Notes under the pieces: model-generated | Told to the model about the DNA's origin: nothing | What the model saw: the letters and a program-made list of their open reading frames with translations, nothing else | The model's database searches: none | In this document: one piece after another, positions 1-13,000 of the stretch | How positions within the stretch are numbered: position 1 is the stretch's first letter | Layout of the letters: each line of letters opens with the position of its first letter | Made by a program: the position numbers and the translations under genes | Source: Astragalus membranaceus | Taxonomy: Eukaryota; Streptophyta; Magnoliopsida; Fabales; Fabaceae | Length of the DNA stretch: 64,000 nt | NCBI GenBank assembly: GCA_039519185.1 | Contig: CM076849.1 | Span: 74,767,784-74,831,783 of the forward strand | Reading direction: 5' to 3'

Positions 1-320
1 ACTAAACACAAAAATTGACCATCATTTTATTCATTAGAAGATTCTTTGTATGGATATTGTTAAATCATTTGTTAATTCAAATGATCAACCTATATATACA
101 CATATATATAGATACATATACTGATTCTGTTTCTGATATGTAAATGTAGAAAATTACAAAAGATATTGGGTAGTAAATTAATTCCTATAGTCAACGGATT
201 TATCTTTTGTAGAGATTGTAATAAATCCAAGTGACTTGGAGTCTAATCTCTCAAGTCAGTATCAATTTCCTCTGGATTAAAATGATACCTTAGCAAACAC
301 AATAGCATAAGCATGCTCAC

Positions 321-3300
321 CTTGCTGCTTAGTCCATTCTGACATCACATAAGCAAAGGAATTATCATGTCCCTCAGCAGGAATTGAGATCAGCAAATCA
401 ATAAAGTGTGCAACATTAGGAACACTCATGTGTACCTGCATTTAAATAATAATGGAAGAAATTATCCATTTGGACAACAGACAAGTGGCGGGCTTCTTTC
501 CAAACAAATAATATCATACAAAAGAAGAGGCTAAGGAAAACATCACAAGAACCAGAAAAAAAATTAATAAAAAGGATACCACAAAACACAAACTATTAGC
601 TAACATAGAATAATTGTTGATGCAAGAGAAATACGGAGATGGGGAGGAACGGGAAGGTGAAAAGTAGCATTCAAGCTCTACAAATGACATTTCTAGAAAC
701 ATTGTCTAGTAGCATACAAGTTTTATAAATGATCATTTCCGGAAGCACTGGCCTTCAACTTCTGTACATTATTAATAACTACAAAGATTTGGCCATTAAC
801 CATTGCGAGTAAAATATATAACAGTAGAATCATTCAAAATCAATTCAAACAATTTGCTATATTACCAATCTGGCAAGAACCACTAGCAATGAGCTTCTCA
901 AGGAAGCAATTTGAGCAGATTGCAAACGTCTGACAAGAGCAGCAACCAGGTCTCGTATATGAACTGCCATTTGCGACGGTAAATGCAATATGAGTTGAAG
1001 AATGTAACTTCCAACAAAAAGAGACCCGGAGCTCTCCAAATTGGGGTCTAGGAGTCTGTTCCAAGTTAACAAATAATGAAGCGACAAATCAGAAACAGAA
1101 AACGATAACACAGATACACACAAAAGCAGAAAAAAGAAGAAAATAATAAACATGTCCTACTTGTAATTATAATTAAGAGTGAAACTGAAACTGAAAACCG
1201 GAAGAAAAGTAAGCCTTCTTCCATTTTTACCACTTTAATCAGAAATCAATTATCTCTTTTTAGGTACGTATGATTAATCACTATTTATTACTATGGTTGC
1301 ATACTCCATATTTCCAGCCGCAAAATAGGTGAGCAAAACAATTCTAACAACAAATAGTAGGCAACAGTAAAACGGATGCGCAATTGTGCAGTACCATCAA
1401 GTCCACCCTCCATCCTCTCATCAAACTGATTTTCCGTCTTCATTTCGCGTGTGAATCAGTTTGGAGTCAGCTTTTCTTTAATTGTGACTTTGAAGAAGTA
1501 AACATGGATGGTCCTTCAGGCTTTGAAGATAAATTTGGTCAGATGTATACTGTTGATTATAATTATTATAGTTCAATGTATCTTTTCATTATTCTTAGAT
1601 TGTACAATTTCCTAGACTAAGTATTAATATTCTTGTTTATACAACTTCCTAGGCCTTCAATGTAACTAGTGGATAATTAATCACTATATATAGAGGCTGT
1701 GTGATCTTGTTTGAGACAGACAGTATTTAGCATATGTGTCTCTATCGTCTCTCTTAACATATACCAATTGAAGAAGCCATTGTATAGCCCCGAACAGTCT
1801 TCAAGGGCATGGTCAAAATTCACCCAGTCAGTAAAGAGATGGGGATACACCCCTGGACAAGCAGATCAAACCATGTTTACAAAATTTGGCTCCAATGGGA
1901 TGATAGTCTATATTAATGATATCTTCCTTACTGGAGATGATGTGGTAAAAAAGAACTTGGCAGTAAAATGAGATCAAAGATTTTGGGTCACTAAAATACT
2001 TTCTTGGCATTGAGGGTGCCCGTTCAAAGAAAGGAATTGTAGTTTCCCAAAGAAAGTACATTCTTGATCTCTTGGAGGAAACTAGAATGAGCGGTTGCAG
2101 AATGGCCGATACTTCCAAGGACCCAAATGCAAAACTTTGGGAAAAAGTGAATGCTCATTTTGATATTAGGAGATACCAGGGGCTAGTTGGAAAATTAATC
2201 CACTTGGCTCATAGCAATCCTGACATCGCCTTCCATGTAAGTGTTTTAAGTCAGTTCATGCACTCTCATTATGAAGAACACCTTGGGGAACTTAAAAGAA
2301 TTTTGAGGTATATCAAGGCTACAATTGGGAATGGACTATTTTTAATAAAAAAAACTGAGAGGAACATGGCTATTTTTACTGATTCAGACTGGGCAAGGTC
2401 GATAAGACAAAATCTGATTCAGGTTAATGTACCTATGTGTGGGGAAATTTGGTATCTTGGAGAAGCAAGCAAACAAAGGGTGGTTGCCGGATGTAGTGCA
2501 GAAACTGAATTTAGAGAAATGGTCTAAGAAATTTGTGAAGGACGACAAGTTTACATGATTCTAGGTAAACTCAAGATGACGGTAGAATAGAGCTCACATT
2601 GAAGTTGTACCGTGACAACAAGACTGCAATAAGTATAGCCAACAATCTGGTCCAACATGATAGTCCAAAGCATATTGAGATTGACCAACACTTCGTAAAA
2701 GAAAAAAAGGGCTCTAATTATATGCTTACTCTTAGAATGTGGTCAACCCCACAAAACCGACTTGTGAGGTGAGGGATGCCTCCCACTTATAAACTCTTTT
2801 TCGGGCCATATCACATCCGATGTGGGACTCTTAACACTTACCTTTTCTGCCTTCAAATCAACACAGTCGGCATGGCATCCTCATCATAAGTCTTGCAGAC
2901 AGCGTTTCGAAGATTTGATAAGCAAATTGGACATGATAGATATCTATGCACCAACTTGAGAAGGGTGTCGAATATCGCATATTGATATCACATGATTGTG
3001 CAAATCAGCACTTATCTCTTTTCTTATTATTGGGATATTCTCTTTTATAGTATTTTATTTCCTTCTTTATTTTTTACCCTGTTATTTCCTAATCAAAGGG
3101 ATTGATATTAGTTGCAGTTCTCCTATTTAAGCAATGGTTATCTTGCGAAATAATACCAACAGTCTTTGCCTATAACTTTCAACCATTATAGAAAGGACGC
3201 TTCAAGTAATACTGGTAATTAATTTACTAAGAAATGTGAAATATTGTCAGCTACCTTGAAGCTATATCCAGTAAATTTCTCATAGTTGATCCAGAATCAG

Positions 3301-6203
3301 ATCCCCAAACAAGAACTTCTTCTCTTCCCCCAGATATAAAAGCAGATAAACATTCTGTAGCATTCTGCTCACATCAAGTCAATGCAAAACATTTCAATCT
3401 ATGTTGCAATCTGAAATCATTGCAAAATCAAGTAATGAAATGCGATATATATATATATAGCAAAACAAAAATGACCTGAATTTCACTATGCTCATCACTT
3501 TGAAGGATTATTTTGAGAACAGCATTAAAACAAACATCATATATAGCTTTTATTACATCGCCAGGGGAATTCTGTACAAAACTAAGACATACTGAGATTA
3601 GAAATTGTAAGATAAATACAGTGTTCAAAAGTCAAAATTTATATATGAACTCAAGCTTAAGGAAATCCATGCAAATACACTTGCCTTCAGTAACATTGTT
3701 ACCAGATCTAATGACCCAGCTACCAAGCCATCAGCCTGCTCTTGGGGCTATAAGAACAACGGGCGCATAAATAACGAAGTGTATTATTCAAAATCATTAA
3801 TCATTGAATTGCGGGAATTTCAAATAACCATACTTTATTTAAAATTGGTCCAATATATGGCAAAATTCTGGAAACCAATGGATGTATACATCCGGGAATG
3901 CTTATGATTGCCTGAAAAATAAAATTCATCAAATGACAAAACACCTACAAATAAATGAAAAAACGGCTGCCAAAATGGATGTTAAGAACGGAGAAGCTAA
4001 CCATATATGGAACTTAATAAGTAACAATTTCAGATCAAACAAACATCATTCAGAAAGCTAAACTTTGCAGCCTAAGGGTAGTTGAAGTTGGAAATAAGAA
4101 TGTAAAACCTTTAATGACACCAAAAGTGTCAACAGTGTCATCATCTATCAGAAAACAAACCAGATACAGAGTCTAGTGAAGCAAATATCATGTAAGAAGT
4201 AAGCCCAAGCAAACAAAATGTCCTAATAAATTTCTGCCCTGCATTATTAACTTTTCAAATCTCCAACCATCAACAACAGGAACACAGCAACAGATATCGC
4301 ATTGGAGTAAATGTGGTAATTGAACACAAGAAGCTTCTAGAGATTGGAGAATATCCTAGGCAGCATATATAATTAATTGCGAAACAAAACTCACATTCAT
4401 GTTATGTGAATAGATACAATGGACATACAAACATTGAGAAATACAAAGAAATATATAAGATCCTGAACATTACATATTTCTTCATATGCAAGTACTTAAT
4501 GTACTAACACATAATAAGCGTTAGCAAATTTTCAAATTCATTAGCAAATTTCGTAGCTCATGACATCTTTTTAGACATTACTTCTAACGTTTGAATTTAT
4601 GACTTAATATTTTGTCTCATTTTTATCCATTAAATAAAACAATTCTTAGCATTTGAGTTGGGGCCTAACTCAGCCTTACAAACCCGGCTGGTAGAGTGAG
4701 AGATACTTTATAAACATTTTTTCAAGCCATATCACATTTGATGTGGGAATCTCAATAACAATAAACAATGAATAAAAAAAATTAAAATTGGAGTGAAATA
4801 AAAGAAAGTATTAAAAGTGATAATTATTTTAAAAGAATATATATATAAAAAAATAGAATTTATGTAGACATGTACTTTTATATTTTACAACTAGTACAAC
4901 AACTAACTTTATTAAAAATTGCAAATTCAATCAGTTAGATTGAACTACTAGCTTTAACCTAAAAATTAAGTTATCTATTATGAGCTAGTTTATCCACTAC
5001 TTTTTTCAAAGAGAGCTCCAATAGGTAGCAGCTTACGCTTTGTGTTACGATCTTGTGCTTTGTGTTACAATCTTGTGCCTTATATTCTCATCCAATCTAA
5101 TGTAGAATCTACAAGTTAACCTTAGTCATAGCTAATGTTCGATGATGACAAAAAAGGAACTAACAATAATAATATTAACAAAAAAATAAAGATCAAAATA
5201 ATCACCTCAAGAACTTCAAGTGCATCAATACTGATAAAAGGATCCAAAATATGCGATGCCCAAAGATTAAGGATTGCAGGAGAAATAATGTGTTCAACTG
5301 ATGCCGGTGATCCAAGGCCTAAAATAAAAAATGAGGGCATAAATACAAACAAATAGCTAGCTGCACAGAGATATGCGTGTGTGGCAGTAAGACAAAAGCA
5401 GAAATATTCAATGTATATCAATCATTTAAATACCAGAGAAAGCTATAAACTAACCTGCCTTTACTGCTTCTTGCAAAGTTTCAAGTACCATGTGCAAGGT
5501 TTCATCTGATGCCTAGAAACCATATTAGGATAACTATTAACTACAACTTGCAACAATGGAAAAATATATATAGCAAAAGGATTATATTTTACTGTACTTG
5601 ATTAAGAAGATCTATGAGAGATGAAAATAAACCCATTAATTGTGGTTGGTCAATTTCACTCTTCGCTTCAGGGAGAAGCTGGGAAAGGGCCCTGCAGGCA
5701 CCTACTTTTACCGGCGGAGGCCTGTTAAATGAAAAATTAGGAAAAAGTATGATGTATGAAGAATACAAATTGACAAAGGTGAGCTTACACATTCATTGTA
5801 ATTGCCTTCATTGCTGCATTGAGAGAGTGCTCAAGTACTCCACTGCTTAACTGTAAAATAATAAAATAAAATAAACTAGAAGTCAGAGAGAGAGAGAGGG
5901 AGACTCTTAAAAAAAGGAAATGGGAGAGAATAAAGTTACCACAGAGGAGAATTTAGCAACTGTAGTAAAAATGCGAGCATATAGAAAGGGGTATTCAAGA
6001 GGGTCTGTGAGAAAAAGGGAAAAAATGAGACAAAAGAATACATGTACGTATATATGCATGTATCACAACTGAAGCTGAATGTAATCTTAAGGGTGACGAA
6101 AGAAGAGTTGAGAAGTGACCTATTATGAAGTCTTCTGTGACAATCTGCATAATCAGATTCTTCAGGCTAGCTTCCTCAAAGCTTGACTCCTGTATGAAAT
6201 GAC

Positions 6204-6255
<52 letters not shown>

Positions 6256-6987
6256 TATATCTTGGTGTAAAACAAAGCCAAGTGATTGAAAATGGAAACG
6301 AAAAGGTTTAAGCCTAATTCTGATAAGCGGGATTAAGAAAGCTGGAATCAAGATACCAAACCTGTCTCTCAAGCAGTTGTTCTGAAAGAGATGACAAGGC
6401 AAAAAGAGTTGCTTCTCTTATCTGCCAGATATTAATATGTAAAACACCGACTTAAGAACTCAAATAAAAAGGAAGCAAACAAAAAGAAAAACATCATGAA
6501 ATGAGTGATGCAAATTTCATAAATTATATTCTCTATTATACATACTAGATTGAGAACCACCGTTATTTTAAAATAGGCAGGGTCAGCAGACCGACTAAAA
6601 TTTCATAAATTATATTCTCTATTATACATACTAGACTAGATAATTTCTAGATCCAAGGAAAACAGAAAACTTGTAGTTACCCTCCACCAGCTTGCACTGC
6701 CTTGCGCTTTTCTTATTTGAGACTCAGTTAACCATTGTTTTGCAGCATCTATGATGGCCAGAAATCCTTCACCGTCAAAAGAATTGACTACCTCTTCTAG
6801 TAATAGCATGCCTACATGGAGTAATTTTCTGATGAAGTACATGAATATCTGTAAAACAGATAGATAAATCCATAGAAACACACCGAATAACAGAAATGGA
6901 GAATAGAAATTATCCATAAGTAGGGGTGGCCAATGGATTCATTAACCCATTATCCGTTCAGTCCATCTGTATCTAAATCTAAGGCCA

Positions 6988-7048
<61 letters not shown>

Positions 7049-10000
7049 TAATTGGATTGATTGGGATAGTTTTAGCTAATGGGTGGCAAATCAACCAACC
7101 AAAATATATCCAATGAATATCCATTAGGTTTAGAGAGTTAATTTACATTATTAACGCAAATGGATTCTTGTATTATAATATAGTTTATATCTATCCATAA
7201 TGATACAATCCGAAATTCATCCAATCCATTCATCAAAATTTGAAAACAGTAGCACATAAGGCATAAAAAACACAAATAACTAAGATGAACAAACTAACTC
7301 AACATTGGAACCTATCCGCCAGTTTGAAATAAACTATCACTCTTAGGAGTTGGTTGGGTTGGGTTGGGTAGGTTTTGACGTGTTTAAAGACCCAACCCAA
7401 TCAAATACTTATGGGGTGGGTTCAGTAAGATTAGATTTAGACCCAATTTTTCTTGTAACCCGATCTCAAATAGGTTGGGTTGGGTACTGGGTTCATTTCT
7501 GAAATATCATATTTTTTTAAAAAATAGAACAATTAAGGTAGAAACAAGAAAAATAAACCAATCATTACTTTCTCTTCTATAAACAATTGCATGATATATT
7601 ATGTAAAAGTCCTAGACTTTGGCTTGACATATTTAAAATCATATATTTTATGGGTTGGGTTTGGTGGGTTCTCGATTTTTAAACCCAACACCTAACCCAT
7701 ACACTATGGGTTTGTCTATTTGGAAACCAACCCATCCCAGTTACCCAAACCAGCCGGATTTTGTCGGCTGGGTTGGGTCAAAGTGTACTCATGCCCAAGG
7801 TAGTCAGAATCTCGATTTTAATCGTATAATCGTACGTTTTTACGATTTCACAGCCCTCCAACGATTATGATTCTTAGTAGAATCGTAAAATGGTGGAATC
7901 GGGTGGAATCGTATCTAAAAATCGTAACATCGTGTAATCGCTGGCGTTTTCACGAGTCCACAAACGTTGCTGTTGCTGCTAGCGAAATCGTGGAGCCTTC
8001 TATTGCTGCTGCGGCGCCTCTGGAATCAAAACGCTAAACAGAAACACGGGTTAGGAAGACGGGTCAAGATGACCCAGTTCGTGACCCACTTTGCCGTTTA
8101 GTCACTTAGGTTAGGGTTGAGTTTTTAGGTTAAAAGGTTACCAACGTGAGTAAAAAAAGTAAAACGTTTTTCACTTAAAGTTACTGTTTTGTTTTAAACT
8201 TAAAATAAAATAAAATAAAAAAGACAACTTCTCCTTCCCTCGACCATCTCTCTCTCACGAGTCCAGCTCCATCTCCAATTTCTTCTAAGCTCTCTCAGGT
8301 TCTCACCCCCAAATCAAATCTCTCTCAGTTTCTCACTCCCAAATCAAATCTCTTTATTGAGTTCAGCCCCAATTTCTTAGAACCTCTCTCAGCTTCTCAC
8401 TCACAAATCGAATCTCTCTCTTCGAGCCCTAATTTCTTCCAGTCATCTTCACTCGCGAATTGCAACATGTGAAGGGCTACACGTACTGAGGAATCAAAGG
8501 GGAAAAGTTCCATGGCTTCAACCTCAGTTGTGTTGGTGTCATTGAGTTCAAGAACTCACGAGTTTGGTGGGAAAAACAGATTTTGGTATTAGAGAGAATC
8601 TGTAACTTGTGATATTTATGTGTTGGTGTTATAAAGTTCAAGAACTCGTGATATTTTGTTTGTCTTTTAAACTGCCACATCTCTTATAAATTAATTTCAA
8701 CTTCTGTTTTTTTGGCCATGTTAACAAATACAAATTTTATTATTGAAGGGTAATAAAAAGAAGCCAAAGGTGGAAAGTTTAATATTAATTAAGTTTTTGA
8801 AGTATTTATATATAATACACCTTCAATATATGTGTTTGATGAATTTTGTATAATCTTACGATTATACTTACGATTCCACGATTTACGATTCCACGTCCCC
8901 TTTCCGATTATATGTATAATCTCGATTATGACTACCTTGCTCATGCCCACCTCTAATCATTCTAAAGAATTTAAAATGATAAATAAGATGAGGAGTACTG
9001 ACCAGAAATGCGGCAGCTATAAGTGCCCTCCTCTTCATCAGCAATGAATTGGTTAACATCCACAGACCATGAATGAACCTAAAAGGTAATTGGACATTTC
9101 GCAAGTATCAGTAATAAAAAAGTCAACGATTTGATCACATAAAATTTAAGAAAGAAACAAGTATAAAAGTATAACATATAAAGGGAGCCAGCGGTAGAAA
9201 ACAAAACCGAATGAGAAACAGTTTTGGAGGGAAAAAACTTTGCACAGATGGACAATGAGGGTCCAATAGGACATGTGGGTTTAATGTCAAAGATGATCTA
9301 ATTATATAAGCAACCCCAAGGAGGACCACCATATGGAAGGTCTATGCTGGCAGGAGAGTGGGGTTAGGAGGAGAGAATATTAGTTAGTTAGTGATGTGTC
9401 CTTATATCCCAGGTGGTTCTGTTATTAGGAGAGAGAATAGGTGGTGGGGCCATTCATGAATTTGGCAATTGCATTTGGTTAGGAGAGAATATCAAACTGT
9501 AAGGCCTTGACTCCGGTTTTTCAGTTCCTGCATTGTAGAGAGAGCTCTTGAGCTCATCTTTTTGATTGAATAATACATTGTTTCATTAATCTGAATTTAT
9601 GAGTTCTATCAGGGTCCACAGGATCAGCACAAATTAGCATTGACTCTCGTTAGACTCTGGGTACCATGTTGAGAAAGGAAATCAAGAAAGCATGAGAGAA
9701 TCGATGTTGTCTAAACTACCCTTTTTTCATATTCGAGAATGAATGTACTTATTCAAGCTAATGCTAACAACCATGTCATATTTTTATAAACTTCTGTTAT
9801 TTTGGATAGGTTGTAAATAAACATCAGTATTTACTATAGGTCTTTACACCAACAAGTCCAAAATCTCAACCATTTTCCAACATTGCAAAATCTTGGATAA
9901 CTTCAACAAAACAAATTATTTTATTCGACAAAATATAAATAAATGATCAGCATGTGCAACACGAATGCAAAGTGCAAATACTTGACCATTTTCAAACATT

Positions 10001-13000
10001 GCAAAATCTTAAAAGTTCACAGAAAATAAAGTGCCGGTGCACAAAATATATTTAAATAATTAAGCTATGAAGGAGATTAGCAAATTAGTCCGTGACATTG
10101 GCAAAATGAGCCAAGTGGATCAATGCAGTAATAGCATATGATAGGACACTAGAATTGGGCCTTACTATCCAGAGCCTAAGGCTCCTATTCCAGAGAATAC
10201 TCTCCTAACAAATTCTTTAACAAGCATCACAATAATCCCCATTCTCCTCTTCTCTATCTTTTATAGCCCATCCTCTACTAATAAAATATTGCCACATCAC
10301 TACTAATTCCCCATTCATCCCCTCTATTGGGCTAAGGCCCAATTCTAGTGTCCTATCAGCATCTAAGGTTGCAAGGGGAAATAGACTCAACGTGAACATT
10401 CAAAATCCAATGCAGAAAGGAACCAACTAAAAGACACTCAGACCATTTTCTACCATTTTATCTTACAACACAAAAGTTGCAAACTGCTATATGCACCAGC
10501 AAAACGACTAGGTTATTGCATTGCATCTATTCTATGATGAAACAGACGTAACAATAATTCAGATGGTGCAAATGAAGAGATTAGTCTTCACTCACAAAAG
10601 ATGCAAGATTCCTTCATGTTTTAATTGACAAACACAACATTTAAATTCGCAGAAAATTTATAAAAAGAATCCACAGAAAGGTAATCAGATACCTGCTGTT
10701 CTGTCATTTGAAGAAAAGCAATAGTGTAGTACACCAATTCTTTGACATTACCCACGACCAACTATAAAAGCACAAACCACATATCAAAGTAATTGTGTGT
10801 GCAATAAAACACAATTAGTAGAAAGAACACAAGATTTCAAATGTTCTGAACCAAACCTTCCCTAGTCTTGAATTACCCACAATGGTCAACAGAAGTTCAA
10901 AAAGCTGTATTAAAAAATCAGATGCAAAACAATATTACAAAGTTATTATAAGAAATCAACAAAACACAAGCATAAAACTATTTGGACCAGATTGATATAA
11001 GTTTAGACAGATCTCAGCCAGTTGATTACTTGAAGAGTAAATTAAACTATCCCCTATCAGATGCTTCAATTACACTGACATCCCCGTTCACTTTGGAAAA
11101 TTATACTTCCGTGTCTGAAAGATTAGTATTGGCAAAACTCGTCCATTTTAGTATAAACAAACCTCTTAGCAAAGGTAAAACAACTAACTTTAATCGAGAC
11201 TGCCAAAGACATTTTTTTCTTTTTCTACAATTCCAAACGTCACAGGCAGCTAATCTGAACGCCCTTTTATCAGTGTTGGGACATCAAGACATTTCATTTT
11301 ATCATCAATAATCCTGAACTTGATAATAATAGTCCAAAAGTTGCCTGGTGACGCTGAGAATTGTAGAGAGTGGGGAAGAAAGGATTTAAGATACTCATTC
11401 ACATAGTGTAATTTACTCTTACTTAAAAGTTTAGAAAATGTAACTTTCGATCTTTCCATTTAATTTAATAATTCAATAAAACAATCATACAACGCTAACA
11501 AACTGCTGCTATTGTCACCTGGATAACAAATGAATCAAGGCTTTTCTCGGAACCATCAGAATCGTATCTTCCCTCATACGAATCTTCAGTTCCCTCAATA
11601 GATGCTTGCTCGTAAACTCTCAAAGAGGAGACAAATGTATTCCACAATGGTCCCAATATAACTGCAACGAACAGCATCTTGTAAAAAAAATAAAAAATAG
11701 TACTAAAACAAAGGCTTAGAAACAAAACTATTGGAATAAACATACCCTCAAATTCACTTTTAATGAGGCTTGAGAAATTCTGAATAAACTGATTCAAGCA
11801 CTTCAAAACCTTAAAGAAAGAAGCGTTATCATGTTATAACAAAGTAAACTTAGGTAAAAAAAATTGAAATTGACTTCTAAAAAAACCAGACCAACCTCCA
11901 TTCTGATACACCAATCATCTGGATTTTCAGATTGTACTGGAACTTCTAGAATAGAAGAAAATTGCTCCATCCATGGTTTAAGCAAAGGAACAATTAGAGA
12001 ACTTGTTTCTGCCTAAACAGAACATTATCATATGTTAATAATTAAAAAGAAAAATGTACTAACCCAACAATGAACGAGAACCATGCAGTTACTTAGTGGC
12101 AAGAAAATACCTTATAGACGCCACTCATCGCCCCCAACATATAAGTGCAAGAATAGACAATTGAAAGGGTCTTGGTTCGTATGTATGTGTCATAGATCTG
12201 CATGAAAAAAGAAAATAAAGAAAAAACTGTCAGATGTAACAGAAGAGGCTTATTAGATTTAGATTCAGATACTATAGAGGAGAGGGAGAGTGAGAGACTG
12301 GAAACTAATTTGGAATTGTAGACTACTATTATTGGATGCTGAGCTGAGAAATCATTTATTGCATACAGTGAGCCAGTTAGACTCAGTAACTAACTGAATA
12401 TCTAATCAGTACTACAGAAATAATTACATACTATAGAAACTTGGGAAAGATACATAAGCTTGACACTTGACAGTTTAAGATGTGCGCTGCGTCAGCATCT
12501 CATGCACCAGTATAAGACGCAGGCTGTGTCTGTGTCTCATACTGAGACTATGAAGCGGACAAAACTCAAGATGCAGACTAAATTGTCTAACTCAAAAGAC
12601 ACAGACTGAGAGGAGCCTGGTACAGCATTAATAAAAGCTTTTTCCCATTGAGAGGAGTCGACTACATGGACCAAAAGCTTCCATCATGTCCCATACTCCT
12701 ATTGTAAATCATGTCTAAAGACAAATTATTTAAATATAATTTACTTTACACCTTGGTTATATTATTCTTGATCTCCGTCTACCTCTAATTATTGGACTAC
12801 CCTCCACCTAATCTAATCTTCATAGTTCATACTAGTACTTTTAAAGGTCTTGTTTACGTATACTCAAACAACAAAAGGCAGGATTCTACCACCTTTTCCA
12901 CACAATAGGTGCTACCCTAACTTTTACTCCACTACATTCATTCCTAATCCTATCTTGTCATGCATGACGTGAATTGTAAGTCTAGTACTAGTACTAGTAT

